43,003 bases of DNA, taken from assembly GCF_012844455.2 (NCBI RefSeq), contig NZ_JABBCQ020000023.1, positions 1-43,003 of the forward strand. The letters are read 5' to 3'. The stretch comes from Comamonas suwonensis. Lineage in GTDB: Bacteria; Pseudomonadota; Gammaproteobacteria; Burkholderiales; Burkholderiaceae_C. The notes beneath the pieces were generated by a model. It worked only from the letters and a program-made list of their open reading frames with translations, was not told the origin of the DNA and did not search any database. Made by a program: the position numbers and the translations under genes. Each line of letters begins with the position of its first letter. The stretch's first letter is position 1. Below are positions 15,796-25,134 of this stretch, piece by piece.

Positions 15796-17535
15796 TCAAA
15801 ATCCCATATTGCCTGCGCCACCTTCAAAGTCCTGAGCGGCTTCCACGAGGAATTGCACTTTGCGCTCGCCGCGCCATTCGTTGATGTCGAGGCGATAGGC
15901 CAGTGTGGTACGGGCAGGCAGCGGGTCGGTATGGTTGAACCAGATGGCATCGACTTTGGAGCCGTGGTGCAGCAGCTCCAGCTTCAGGTGTTTTTCGCCG
16001 ACGAGCCGCTGGGAGGTGATCTCCAGCTCTTCGCTGAAAGTGGGCGCAGCAAAGCCCTGACCCCAAACGGCCAGCTGCATTTGCTCGATGAGTGCAGTGT
16101 CCAGCCATTGGGGCGAGAGCGGGCCGTCGGTTTCCAGCCTGCGCATCAGCGTGGCGGCATCCAGCCATTCCTGCGCGACCTGGGCCAGTGCCTGCTCAAA
16201 GTCTTTGAAGCGTGTTCTGTCAATCGTGCAGCCTGCCGCCATGGCGTGGCCGCCAAAGCGCAGCACCATGCCGGGGTGGCGTTTACTGACCAGGTCCAGT
16301 GCATCGCGCAGATGAAAGCCGGGGATGGATCGGCCTGAGCCCTTGATTTCATGCTCTTTGCCCGGCGCGCCGCTGGCGGCGAATACAAAGCTGGGGCGGT
16401 GCAGCTTGTCCTTGATGCGGGAGGCGACCACGCCCACCACGCCTTCGTGAAAGTCGGGGTCAAACACGCTGATGGCGGGCGGCGGTGTCATGCCGTCCTT
16501 GAACAGGCCTTCGGCCATCAGCAGCGCTTGCTCGCGCATGCCCACTTCAATCTCGCGGCGTTCGCGGTTGATGCTGTCCAGTATGCGGGCCAGGTTGTCG
16601 GCGCGGCTGGCGTCTTCGGTGGTCAGGCATTCGATGCCGATGGTCATGTCGGCCAGGCGGCCTGCGGCGTTGATGCGCGGACCCAGTGCAAAACCAAAGT
16701 CGATGGTGCTGGCCATGTCGAAGCGGCGGCCTGACGCTTCAAACAGCGCGCGAATGCCGGGCTGCATGATGCCTCTGCGAATTTGCTTGAGGCCCAGCGC
16801 CACCAGTCGGCGGTTATTGGCATCGAGCTTGACCACATCGGCCACGGTGCCCAGTGCCACCAGTGGCAGCAATTGCTCAAGACGGGGCTGGTTGTGGCGA
16901 TCAAAGCGGCCGCGGCTGCGCAGCTCGGTGCGCAGGGCCAGCAGCACGTAGAACATGACGCCCACGCCCGCCATGGACTTGCTCTCAAACGTGCAGCCAG
17001 GCTGGTTGGGGTTGACGATGGCATCGGCCTGAGGAAGGCTGTCGCCGGGCAGGTGGTGGTCGGTGACGACGACGGACAGGCCCAGCTCTTTGGCCACGGC
17101 CACGCCTTCTACGCTGGCGATACCGTTGTCCACGGTGATCAGCATGTCGGCGCCGGTTTCTTTGACGCGGCGGGAGATGGGGGTGGTAAGACCGTAGCCA
17201 TCGACCACGCGGTCGGGCACGAGGTAGTCCACATGCTGCGCGCCCAGCAGGCGCAGGCCACGCATACCCACGGCGCAGGCGGTAGCGCCATCACAGTCAT
17301 AGTCGGCCACGATGCACAGGCGCTTTTGCTGGGCAATGGCATCGGCCAGCAGCTGCACAGCGTGGTCTATGCCGCGCAGGCCGGATGGTGCCAGCAGCAA
17401 GGCCGGTGCGTCATCGAGCTCATCGGCAGAGCAGACGCCACGCGCGGCGTAGAGCTGGGCCAGCAGCGGGTGAATCTGGGCCTGCAGCAGGGTCGATACG
17501 CTGTCGCTGGGAATGATGCGGGGCGTGATCTTCAT
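15796..17535 (-). CDS. recJ: Single-stranded-DNA-specific exonuclease RecJ
   Basis: A 579-residue 5'-3' exonuclease that degrades single-stranded DNA in recombination and mismatch repair. The DHH phosphoesterase motifs are clear: VADYDCDG (metal-binding Asp residues near 78-82), TVDNG, VVTDHHLPG and GTVADV. The DHHA1 part carries GRSIPGFHLRDAL and RFGGHAMAAGC. The start at 17535 (MKITPRII) is preferred over an extension of 28 residues that has no family support. It begins 43 bases after the stop of the RpfE-like gene, with which it forms an operon seen in other Burkholderiales. Confidence 0.97.
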   Translation of the reverse strand: MKITPRIIPSDSVSTLLQAQIHPLLAQLYAARGVCSADELDDAPALLLAPSGLRGIDHAVQLLADAIAQQKRLCIVADYDCDGATACAVGMRGLRLLGAQHVDYLVPDRVVDGYGLTTPISRRVKETGADMLITVDNGIASVEGVAVAKELGLSVVVTDHHLPGDSLPQADAIVNPNQPGCTFESKSMAGVGVMFYVLLALRTELRSRGRFDRHNQPRLEQLLPLVALGTVADVVKLDANNRRLVALGLKQIRRGIMQPGIRALFEASGRRFDMASTIDFGFALGPRINAAGRLADMTIGIECLTTEDASRADNLARILDSINRERREIEVGMREQALLMAEGLFKDGMTPPPAISVFDPDFHEGVVGVVASRIKDKLHRPSFVFAASGAPGKEHEIKGSGRSIPGFHLRDALDLVSKRHPGMVLRFGGHAMAAGCTIDRTRFKDFEQALAQVAQEWLDAATLMRRLETDGPLSPQWLDTALIEQMQLAVWGQGFAAPTFSEELEITSQRLVGEKHLKLELLHHGSKVDAIWFNHTDPLPARTTLAYRLDINEWRGERKVQFLVEAAQDFEGGAGNMGF

Positions 17536-17578
17536 GGCTGAGCGGCCTTGACCTGTAGGGTGATGTGAGATTTTATTT

Positions 17579-18550
17579 TCATAGCATCTCTCGCAGGTCT
17601 GGTAAGCGCTTGGTGCCAAAAAGACTTTTTATTTTGTCCGCGAAGCTGCGTGGCTGGCTTTGCCATTGCACGGCATTGCGCTCGCCGCAGAGAGTGAGCT
17701 TGATGGGCTCGCCCTTGGCGGCGCGTTGCTGCAGGTTGGCGATCAGGCCACTGTCCAGCGCTTGCCAGGCTTTTTGCCAGCTTTGCACATCGCTTTGCAG
17801 GGTGGCGTGGCGCAGGTCATCAATGCAGACCGCCTGTGGTTTGGCCACGGGCAAGCTGGGCAGACTGCCTGTGCCATGCACCCAGAAAGAGTTGATGGGG
17901 GGCAGGCGGCGCTCGGCACGCTGGTCGTTAAAGACATTGGTGTAGAGCAGCATTTGCAGCTCGGTCTGCAGGCGCTGAATGATGGCACCCTGAATCGGGT
18001 TGGGCATCCAGGGGCGGACATCACGGCCCAGGGCGCGGTCCATGGAGGCGGTGGCCAAGTCCTTGAAAGCTGCGCCGCGCGCCAGCCAGAGGTCAGGGCG
18101 CAGATATTCCAGTGTGATTCCGTCATCACTGAACCACGGCGCAATCAGCGCCAGTAACTGGCGGGATTCGTCTTCGCTCAGCGGCGCGTTGGCGGGATCG
18201 GTCTGGTGCACCTGATCGGGTGTGATATGCCAGTGGCAGGGGGTGATGAAGGCACAGGGCTGTGTAGTCTCGCCCGATGCCAGTGCGGCCCACGGGATCA
18301 GACCCGGTGCGTCGGGGAGTTGCATGGCGCGGGCCAGTGCTCGCTCGTGTGGGGGCGAGAAATCCATCTCGTCGCCTTGCACCACCGTGGTGGGCATCAG
18401 CGTTGCCAGCAGGGCTTGGAGGTGGGGGAGTTGCAGGCCGTCCCAGGCTTTGGGAATGTCGGCAGGGCCGCTGGCGTAGGCAACAATGATTTCAGAGGTG
18501 CCTGTGCCCAGGGCGTGGGCAGCAGGTAGCAAAGGCGCGGTCAAAGACAT
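17579..18550 (-). CDS. RpfE-type / phosphoglycerate-mutase-like regulatory protein
   Basis: A 323-residue soluble protein with no membrane segment. It belongs to the betaproteobacterial group annotated as RpfE-type regulatory protein or cofactor-independent phosphoglycerate mutase-like. Conserved-looking segments include AFITPCHWHITPDQV, EYLRPDLWLARG and NSFWVHGTGSLP. The biochemical activity is not established, and I see no metal-binding alkaline-phosphatase signature that would prove a mutase. The start at 18550 (MSLTAPLL) is chosen over an upstream in-frame start, because the extra 26 residues look like intergenic sequence. It is upstream of recJ on the same strand and divergent from lolC, so a shared promoter region lies in 18551-18678. 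Confidence 0.75.
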   Translation of the reverse strand: MSLTAPLLPAAHALGTGTSEIIVAYASGPADIPKAWDGLQLPHLQALLATLMPTTVVQGDEMDFSPPHERALARAMQLPDAPGLIPWAALASGETTQPCAFITPCHWHITPDQVHQTDPANAPLSEDESRQLLALIAPWFSDDGITLEYLRPDLWLARGAAFKDLATASMDRALGRDVRPWMPNPIQGAIIQRLQTELQMLLYTNVFNDQRAERRLPPINSFWVHGTGSLPSLPVAKPQAVCIDDLRHATLQSDVQSWQKAWQALDSGLIANLQQRAAKGEPIKLTLCGERNAVQWQSQPRSFADKIKSLFGTKRLPDLREML

Positions 18551-18678
18551 GCTGGCTATTGTCGTGCATGACACGCTGTGTATGCCCTGGCAAGGGCTGG
18601 AAGGCAGCACTGGTAAAAATTTGCACAAGGCTGGCGCAGACTGCGGGGCATCCCGGGCAATGCCACAATGCGGTCAAC

Positions 18679-19932
18679 ATGCAATTTCCCTACGAACTGG
18701 CCGTGGGCTGGCGCTACACCCGTGCAGGGCGCGCTACACGCCGCAATGGCTTCATCTCCTTTATCTCGGGTGTTTCCATGCTTGGCATTGCGCTGGGCGT
18801 GGCGGCGCTGATTATTGTGCTGAGTGTGATGAACGGCTTCCAGAAGGAAGTACGCGACCGCATGCTCAGCGTTGTCTCCCATGTGGAAATCTACGCCCCG
18901 CAAGGCGCACCTTTGCCCGATGTGGAGCGCACCATGCGCGAGGCACGTTCAAATAAAGACGTGATTGGTGCTGCACCTTTTGTAGCGGCTCAGGCACTGC
19001 TGGCGCGCGGTGAAGATATGAAAGGGGCCTTGGTGCGCGGTATTGACCCAGCGCGCGAAGGCGAAGTCACCGATCTGGCTGCAACCAGCGGCGAGGTGCT
19101 CAAGCGCCTGATCCCCGGTGAATTCAAGGTGGTGCTGGGCATTGAGCTGGCCCGCTCGCTGGGTGTGATTGAGGGCGATGTCATCACGATGATTGCCCCG
19201 AGCGGTCAGGTCACGCCTGCCGGTGTGCTGCCGCGCATGAAACAGATGACGGTGGCTGGCACGTTTGATTCGGGCCACTACGAATACGACTCGGCGCTGG
19301 TGATGATGCATTACGAAGATGCGCAGCGCCTCTTCCGCCTGGAAGGCCCGACCGGCATTCGCCTCAAGCTCAAGGACTTGCACGAAGCCCCGCGAGTGGC
19401 GCATGAGCTCGCCGATACGCTGAGCGACCGCCTGTTCATCCGCGACTGGACGCAGCAGAACAAAACCTGGTTTGCCGCCGTACAGCTTGAAAAACGCATG
19501 ATGTTCATCATCCTCACGCTGATCGTGGCGGTGGCGGCGTTCAACCTGGTGTCCACGCTGGTGATGAGCGTGCAGGACAAGCGCGCCGACATTGCCATCC
19601 TGCGCACGCTGGGCGCTTCGCCCTCGTCCATCATGGGCATCTTTATGGTTCAGGGTGCCATGGTGGGCGTGATTGGAACGCTGGCCGGTCTGGTGCTGGG
19701 TCTGGGCATTGCGTTCAATATTGACGTGATCGTGCCTGCGATTGAGCAGGCGCTGCATGCCAATTTCCTGCCCAAGGACATTTATCTCATCAGCAAGATG
19801 CCTAGCGAGCCGCAGTCGACAGACATCGTGCCGATTGCCGTGATTTCTCTGATTCTTTCTTTTGTGGCCACGATTTACCCCAGCTGGCGCGCCAGCCGCG
19901 TGAACCCTGCGGAGGCACTGCGCTATGAATAA
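18679..19932 (+). CDS. lolC: LolC/LolE-family lipoprotein release permease
   Basis: A 417-residue inner-membrane subunit of the LolCDE transporter, which extracts outer-membrane lipoproteins and passes them to LolA. The N-terminal [11 protein letters not shown] is typical of the family. One membrane segment lies at about 25-50, a large periplasmic domain at about 55-265, and three more membrane segments follow ([20 protein letters not shown], a Gly-rich pair, [20 protein letters not shown]). The protein ends in [15 protein letters not shown], the FtsX-type C-terminus. The start at 18679 gives the usual N-terminus. It overlaps lolD by 8 bases, so the two are translated together. Only one LolC/E-type gene is in view, so it may form a homodimer (LolF-like). 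Confidence 0.95.
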   Translation: MQFPYELAVGWRYTRAGRATRRNGFISFISGVSMLGIALGVAALIIVLSVMNGFQKEVRDRMLSVVSHVEIYAPQGAPLPDVERTMREARSNKDVIGAAPFVAAQALLARGEDMKGALVRGIDPAREGEVTDLAATSGEVLKRLIPGEFKVVLGIELARSLGVIEGDVITMIAPSGQVTPAGVLPRMKQMTVAGTFDSGHYEYDSALVMMHYEDAQRLFRLEGPTGIRLKLKDLHEAPRVAHELADTLSDRLFIRDWTQQNKTWFAAVQLEKRMMFIILTLIVAVAAFNLVSTLVMSVQDKRADIAILRTLGASPSSIMGIFMVQGAMVGVIGTLAGLVLGLGIAFNIDVIVPAIEQALHANFLPKDIYLISKMPSEPQSTDIVPIAVISLILSFVATIYPSWRASRVNPAEALRYE

Positions 19933-20614
19933 TATTGTGATGGGGCAGACGGTGCTTGAAGCGCGGGGCCTGACCAAGCGCTTTGCCGAAGGCAAGCTGG
20001 ATGTGACGGTGCTGCAGGGCGTGGATTTGCAGGTCAAGGCCGGCGAAACGCTGGCCGTGGTGGGCGCGTCGGGCTCGGGCAAGAGTACCTTGCTGCACCT
20101 GATGGGTGGTCTGGATGCCCCGACGACTGGCAGCGTCAGTCTGATGGGCCAGCCCTTGAACCAGCTCAGCCCACAAAAGCAAGGCACGCTGCGCAATCAG
20201 CACTTGGGTTTCATCTACCAGTTCCACCACCTGCTGGCCGAATTTACGGCGCAGGAGAACGTGGCCATGCCGCTGCGCATTCGCCGCGATGCCAAGGATG
20301 ACTGCATGGAGCGTGCCGCCGAGATGCTGCGCGCTGTGGGCCTGGGCGACCGCCTAACGCACCGCCCTGCCGAACTCTCGGGCGGTGAGCGCCAGCGCGT
20401 GGCCATTGCACGTGCGCTGGTCACCCGCCCCGCCTGCGTGCTGGCCGATGAACCCACGGGCAACCTGGACCGCGGCACGGCAGACACCGTGTTTGCGCTG
20501 ATGCTGGAGCTGGCACGCAACAACGGCACGGCCTTTGTGATGGTCACCCATGACGAAGCACTGGCGGCCCGCTGCGACCGCATGGTGAGACTGGGTCTTG
20601 GCCAGCTAGGCTGA
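19925..20614 (+). CDS. lolD: Lipoprotein-releasing ABC transporter ATP-binding protein LolD
   Basis: A 229-residue ABC ATPase that powers the lipoprotein release permease. It has Walker [10 protein letters not shown] (about residues 47-55), the Q-loop region [18 protein letters not shown] typical of LolD/MacB, signature [14 protein letters not shown], Walker [12 protein letters not shown] and the switch His in VMVTHDE. It overlaps the end of lolC by 8 bases and is followed by a strong terminator, which closes the operon. Confidence 0.97.
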   Translation: MNNIVMGQTVLEARGLTKRFAEGKLDVTVLQGVDLQVKAGETLAVVGASGSGKSTLLHLMGGLDAPTTGSVSLMGQPLNQLSPQKQGTLRNQHLGFIYQFHHLLAEFTAQENVAMPLRIRRDAKDDCMERAAEMLRAVGLGDRLTHRPAELSGGERQRVAIARALVTRPACVLADEPTGNLDRGTADTVFALMLELARNNGTAFVMVTHDEALAARCDRMVRLGLGQLG

Positions 20615-20630
20615 CAGCCGTTGCATGAAC

Positions 20631-20659
20631 AAAAGGCCCGGAGATTTCGGGCCTTTTTT
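20631..20659 (+). terminator. Rho-independent terminator after lolCD
   Basis: AAAAGGCCCG (20631-20640) pairs with CGGGCCTTTT (20648-20657) around a 7-base loop, followed by more T. The A-run on the 5' side would also let it act, more weakly, for the convergent chemoreceptor gene. Confidence 0.92.
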
Positions 20660-20684
20660 GATGAAAAAGGCGTGCAGCCTTTAT

Positions 20685-22109
20685 TCAATAAGCAGTAGCA
20701 GCTGCGTTTTTTATAGCGATATGGGCTTGCGCACGTGCCAATTGACTGTTCGGTAGCGATGCATGGGCGCGTTCTGTGCGCTGATTGCCAGAAGCATCCT
20801 GCGCTGTCAGGTCGTCCGTCACTTCACGCAGTCTGGCCGACTGGGCCAGTGATGACTGAACCACTTCGCCCATGATCTGCGTGACCTGACGCGATGAGGT
20901 GACGATCTCGGCCATGGTGGTGCCTGCCTCACGCACCTGAGTTACTCCTTGCGTCACTTGATTGACCGATGCCTGAATCAGCTGCTTGATTTCCTTGGCC
21001 GCTTCTGCGCTGTGCTGGGCCAGTTGGCGCACCTCATTGGCCACCACGGCAAAGCCGCGCCCCTGATCACCAGCGCGCGCTGCCTCTACCGCTGCATTGA
21101 GCGCCAGCAGATTGGTCTGGAAGGCGATGGAGTCCATCATGCCGATGATGTCGCTGATCTTGCGTGAGCTGGCGCTGATGGATTCCATGGTCGTGACCAC
21201 CTCTTGCACGGTGCGGCCACCGGCCTCGGCCACGCTGCAGGCGTCTTGTGCCAGCTCGTTGGCTTGGCGTGCATGGTTGGCACTTTCCGTCAGACCTTCC
21301 ACCGTGGCGCGCAAGGTGTGCGCCGCCGTCACGCGCTGCGTGATGTTGGTGGCAAATTTGACGACTTTGAAAGGGCGTCCTTCAGCGTCCAGAATCGGGT
21401 TGTAGCTGGCTTCAATCCATACTTGGCGGCCATTCTTGCCTATGCGCAGGTACTGCCCTGCATCGTTGTGCCCCATGCCCAGCTTTTGCCAGAAGTGGTG
21501 GTAGGCTAGGCTCTGGCCCTCATGCGGCGGAACAAACATGCGGTGGTGCTTGCCCACGACCTCTTGAAGGTGGTAGCCCATCGTCTGTAAAAACAGGTCA
21601 TTGGCCGTGATGATGGTTCCATCCAGATCAAACTCAATGATGGCCTGCACTTTGGCAATCGCTTCCAGCTGGCCGCGTGCATCGTCTTCGTTTTGCTGCT
21701 GCTCGGTAATGTCCGTGGCGTATTTGATGACTTTGCGAGGCTTGCCCTGGCTGTCCAGAATCGGGTTGTAGCTGGCTTGCAGCCACACATCCTGCCCCTG
21801 ACTGTTGATGCGGCGGTAGCGCCCGCTGTCATGCACGCCAGCGGCCAGTCGCTGCCAGAACTGTGCGTATTCGGCGGATTCACGGGTTTCCTCATCCACA
21901 AATATGCGGTGGTGCTGGCCGATGATCTGCTCGGCGTCATAGCCCATGGTGCGCAGAAAGTTTTCGTTGGCTGACAGCACATGGCCTTGCAGATCAAACT
22001 CGATCACAGCCTGCACCTGATCAAGCGCGGCCAGCTTGCTTTGCATGTCATTGCGCTGCTGGTTTCGGCCCAGTCGTTGCCAGAGCGTGCCTTGCAGAAG
22101 TCCTGTCAT
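20685..22109 (-). CDS. PAS-PAS methyl-accepting chemotaxis protein (Aer-like)
   Basis: A 474-residue chemoreceptor with no membrane segment. Two similar PAS domains in tandem (about residues 25-140 and 147-262) carry matching motifs: [20 protein letters not shown] versus [20 protein letters not shown], and [16 protein letters not shown] versus [16 protein letters not shown]. They arose by duplication. A short signalling domain follows with the tip [20 protein letters not shown] and no HAMP or CheR-tether. PAS domains of this kind often bind FAD or haem to sense redox or oxygen. No cofactor can be assigned from sequence alone. It is probably cytoplasmic and attached to chemosensory arrays. Confidence 0.94.
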   Translation of the reverse strand: MTGLLQGTLWQRLGRNQQRNDMQSKLAALDQVQAVIEFDLQGHVLSANENFLRTMGYDAEQIIGQHHRIFVDEETRESAEYAQFWQRLAAGVHDSGRYRRINSQGQDVWLQASYNPILDSQGKPRKVIKYATDITEQQQNEDDARGQLEAIAKVQAIIEFDLDGTIITANDLFLQTMGYHLQEVVGKHHRMFVPPHEGQSLAYHHFWQKLGMGHNDAGQYLRIGKNGRQVWIEASYNPILDAEGRPFKVVKFATNITQRVTAAHTLRATVEGLTESANHARQANELAQDACSVAEAGGRTVQEVVTTMESISASSRKISDIIGMMDSIAFQTNLLALNAAVEAARAGDQGRGFAVVANEVRQLAQHSAEAAKEIKQLIQASVNQVTQGVTQVREAGTTMAEIVTSSRQVTQIMGEVVQSSLAQSARLREVTDDLTAQDASGNQRTERAHASLPNSQLARAQAHIAIKNAAATAY

Positions 22110-22278
22110 AACGTGATCCTTTGGCCAGTCGCAGAGTGCAGAGGGTGAGGTTGCCTAATGTTTTATTTGTTTCAATGTGTTTCGTGTAGGACAAAATTGG
22201 ATGTTGCCTGTGGGTTTACACCGACTCGCTTGAAGTGGCATTGCAACGCAGTCGCAAGAGCCGGTGCATGATGCGCAA

Positions 22279-23100
22279 ATGCCGACCTGGATAGATACCC
22301 ACTGCCACCTGGACGCCGCCGAATTCGCGCCCGACCGCGATGCCGTGCGCGCTGCCGCCAGCGTTGCGGGTGTGAAGCATCTGATGATTCCTGCTGTGCA
22401 GCGCAGCCACTGGCAGGAGGTGATTGCGCTGGCGCACCGACATGGTGATAGCTATGCGCTGGGCATACACCCGCTATTTACGCCGGGCGCAGATGAGTCC
22501 GATATTGCAGCGCTGCGCGAGTTGCTGATGCAGCAGCGTGATGACCCGCACCTGGTGGCTGTGGGCGAGATCGGGCTGGATTTTTTTGTTCCGGGTCTGG
22601 ATGCGGACCGGCAGATCTGGTTTTACGAGCAGCAAATCAAGCTGGCACGCGAGTTTGATTTACCCGTCATCTTGCATGTGCGCAAAAGCAGCGACCGCCT
22701 GCTCAAGACCCTGCGAGCGAACAAGGTGGTGGGTGGCATTGCCCATGCTTTCAACGGCAGTGCCCAGCAGGCGCAGGCATTTATCGACTTGGGCTTCAAA
22801 CTGGGCTTTGGCGGTGCTGTGACTTATGACAGAGCGCTCAAACTGCGCGAAATGGCTGCCAGCCTGCCGCTGGATGCACTGGTGCTGGAAACCGATGCGC
22901 CTGATATTCCACCGCACTGGCTCTACACCACGGCAGAGCAGCGCATTGCCGGCCAGCTGCAAGGCCCTAACAGCCCGGCGGAGCTGCCGCGCATTGCTGC
23001 GGAAGTGGCGCATCTGCGCGGCATCAGCGTTGCTGAGTTGGCGCAGGCCAGTACGGCCAATGCACGCTCGGCGCTCAAAGGTCTGCCTGCGCTGGCATAG
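22279..23100 (+). CDS. TatD-family metal-dependent deoxyribonuclease
   Basis: A 273-residue TIM-barrel hydrolase with the family motifs IDTHCHLDA at the N-terminus, VAVGEIGLDFF, VILHVRKS, GIAHAFNGS and LVLETDAPDIPP. TatD enzymes are 3'-5' DNA exonucleases or DNases with two metal ions. The start ATG at 22279 (MPTWIDTHCH) puts the first metal motif at the usual distance; an in-frame GTG five codons earlier is the alternative. It is divergent from the PAS chemoreceptor, with a 169-bp gap that would hold both promoters. Confidence 0.95.
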   Translation: MPTWIDTHCHLDAAEFAPDRDAVRAAASVAGVKHLMIPAVQRSHWQEVIALAHRHGDSYALGIHPLFTPGADESDIAALRELLMQQRDDPHLVAVGEIGLDFFVPGLDADRQIWFYEQQIKLAREFDLPVILHVRKSSDRLLKTLRANKVVGGIAHAFNGSAQQAQAFIDLGFKLGFGGAVTYDRALKLREMAASLPLDALVLETDAPDIPPHWLYTTAEQRIAGQLQGPNSPAELPRIAAEVAHLRGISVAELAQASTANARSALKGLPALA

Positions 23101-23205
23101 TTCAAGCCAAAACAAGGCTTGGCCCTTACAGATCAATCGCTAGCCGCTCATCTTTTGAATAGCAGTGCGCAGCGCACGCTGATGGTGGCTGGGCGACAAT
23201 AAGGC

Positions 23206-23736
23206 ATGACTGAGGATTCTTCTGCAAGCCAGACTGGCGCGCGCTGGCAGGGGCTGGCTGCGGTGGCCGATGCGCGCACGCGTGCGCTGGTGCTGGGCAG
23301 CTTCCCCGGGCTGAAATCGCTGCAGCAGCAGCAGTATTACGCCCATCCGCAGAACCAGCTCTGGCCGCTTCTCCAGGCCTTGTGGCCGCAATATGCACAG
23401 CCGCCACGTGATGACTATGCGGGCCGCTGTGAATGGCTGCTGGCACGCGGGCTGGGCCTGTGGGATGTGTACGCCAGCTGCGAGCGAGAAGGCAGTCTGG
23501 ATAGCGCGATTCGTGCCGCTCAGGTCAACGACTTTGCAGGCCTGCGTCAGCGCTGCCCGGATTTGACACTGGCATTGCACAACGGCGCAGAGAGCTACAA
23601 GCACGCGCGCCAGACCGAGGCGCTGGGGCTGACGGCTCTGAAGCTGCCATCTACCAGTCCGGCGCATGCCAGCTGGTCATTCGATAAAAAACTGCAGGCC
23701 TGGCGCGACGCGCTGGCGGCCCATGGACTGCTTTGA
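23206..23736 (+). CDS. DNA-deoxyinosine glycosylase (uracil-DNA glycosylase superfamily)
   Basis: A 176-residue enzyme predicted to remove hypoxanthine from DNA. It shows the family features VLGSFPGLKSLQQQQYYAHP near the N-terminus (the catalytic-loop region with YYAHPQNQLWPLL), GLWDVYASCERE in the middle, and LPSTSPAHAS towards the C-terminus, which corresponds to the second conserved motif of the superfamily. The short length is usual. It is followed 15 bases later by the spermidine-synthase-like gene, so the two are probably co-transcribed. The substrate is inferred from family likeness. Confidence 0.88.
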   Translation: MTEDSSASQTGARWQGLAAVADARTRALVLGSFPGLKSLQQQQYYAHPQNQLWPLLQALWPQYAQPPRDDYAGRCEWLLARGLGLWDVYASCEREGSLDSAIRAAQVNDFAGLRQRCPDLTLALHNGAESYKHARQTEALGLTALKLPSTSPAHASWSFDKKLQAWRDALAAHGLL

Positions 23737-23751
23737 AGATTGGTGTGAAAC

Positions 23752-24606
23752 GTGATTCGTAAAACCCGTGGCGGCGCCAAGCCCGCGCAAGACAAAAATG
23801 CTGCCGGCGTGCAGGAACTGCCCGAAGTCAGTGTCTCTGACGACGGCGATGTGCGCTATCTGCATCTGGGCACGCCCTGGGTGCAGGGCTCCATGCGCAT
23901 CCGTGACCCGTTTGATATCGATCTGGAATATGTGCAGCGCATGATGGGCTGGCTGCTGTTCACCGACCCGGCAAGCGTGCCTGAAAAGCACGCCATGCAG
24001 CTGGGTTTGGGCGCGGCGGCCATTACCAAGTTCTGCCACAAAAAGTTGCGCATGAAGACCACGGCCATTGAGCTGAACCCGCAGGTGCTGGCCGTGTGCC
24101 GCAGCTGGTTCAAACTGCCGCCCGACAGCAGCACTTTGAAGGTGGTACTGGCCGATGCCGCGCTGGAGATCCAAAAGAGCGAATGGCATGGCACCGTAGA
24201 CGCGCTGGCCGTGGACTTGTATGACCACGAGGCCGCAGCCCCAGTGCTCGATAGTGCTGAGTTCTATGCCGATTGCCGCAATTTGCTGACTGAAGACGGC
24301 ATCATGACGGTTAACCTGTTCGGTCGCTCGTCGAGTTTTGACAAGAGTCTGGACCAGATGGCGCAGGCTTTTGGTGAAGATTCGCTCTGGGCTTTTCGCC
24401 CAACGCGTGAGGGCAACACCGTGGTGCTGGCCCAGCGCACGCCGCGCATGCTGGATAGCGCAGAGCTGGAAGCGGCCTGCGATCAGGTTCAGGCCCGCTG
24501 GGACCTGCCAACCCTGCGCTGGTCCAAAGTGTTTGTGACTGCACGCGATGCAGAGGCCGGAAGCAAGTCCGTCAAGGCCAAGCTCAGTCGGGTCAAAGAG
24601 GGCTGA
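23752..24606 (+). CDS. Spermidine synthase-like methyltransferase-fold protein
   Basis: A 284-residue Rossmann-fold protein of the polyamine synthase type. The nucleotide-binding loop is LGLGAAAITKF, with the acidic residue in TTAIELNPQVL, and the catalytic-Asp region reads ALAVDLYDHEA. The family GGGDG loop is changed to GLGAA, so the cofactor preference may differ from classical spermidine synthase. The basic, charged N-terminal 25 residues are poorly conserved-looking. The start is GTG at 23752, 15 bases after the upstream gene. I would call it spermidine synthase-like without assigning a substrate. Confidence 0.82.
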   Translation: MIRKTRGGAKPAQDKNAAGVQELPEVSVSDDGDVRYLHLGTPWVQGSMRIRDPFDIDLEYVQRMMGWLLFTDPASVPEKHAMQLGLGAAAITKFCHKKLRMKTTAIELNPQVLAVCRSWFKLPPDSSTLKVVLADAALEIQKSEWHGTVDALAVDLYDHEAAAPVLDSAEFYADCRNLLTEDGIMTVNLFGRSSSFDKSLDQMAQAFGEDSLWAFRPTREGNTVVLAQRTPRMLDSAELEAACDQVQARWDLPTLRWSKVFVTARDAEAGSKSVKAKLSRVKEG

Positions 24607-24674
24607 TTGCAAAGCCTGAGTAAAGCTGGAATGCAAGGGGTTGAGTCGAGCGGATTTCTGCCGATCATTGAAGG

Positions 24675-25028
24675 ATGACGATCAGTGCCATCTCTTCCAG
24701 TTCCTCCAGTTCCGTTTCTTCGGGGGCGAGTGCGGCATCGCGTATCCAGCAGCTGCAAAAGCAGCTCAAGGAAGCGAACAACGAACTCAAACAGCTTGCC
24801 AATAGCGACTCTGATGCTGAAACCAAGCAGAAGACGTTGCAACTGCTGCAGGCCAAGATCCAGATGCTGCAGGCACAGATAGAAGCCTTGCAGAATCAAC
24901 AGACGCTGGAGGCGCAGAAGTCTGCGCAGCGCGGGCTGGAGCCAATCAAGCCGACGCAGGATGTGCAGCCTCAGAGCAAAGGCCGGAGCGATGGCAGTCT
25001 TGGCAGTCTGCTTGACGAGTACGCCTGA
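24675..25028 (+). CDS. FlxA-like coiled-coil protein
   Basis: A 117-residue protein with a Ser-rich N-terminus, then a continuous coiled coil at about residues 22-85 (RIQQLQKQLKEANNELKQLA and a Gln/Leu-rich second half), then a hydrophilic tail. This layout matches the FlxA-like family, small proteins sometimes linked with flagellar regulons; the function is not known. The AAGG upstream touches the ATG directly, so the ribosome site is unusually close and the start may be used inefficiently. Confidence 0.7.
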   Translation: MTISAISSSSSSSVSSGASAASRIQQLQKQLKEANNELKQLANSDSDAETKQKTLQLLQAKIQMLQAQIEALQNQQTLEAQKSAQRGLEPIKPTQDVQPQSKGRSDGSLGSLLDEYA

Positions 25029-25134
25029 GCTGAATCAGAGAAGTCGCATGGATAGGGGCGGCCTAGAGAAGGCGCGCTGAAGCGACTCTCTCGATCGGGG
25101 TACATTCAAGGCAGTTCTATCGCCGCAGCCTGCC

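Noticed and set aside
18949..20196. A 415-codon minus-strand frame opposite lolC-lolD
   Set aside because: Antisense to two certain genes, His/Arg-rich and without motifs.
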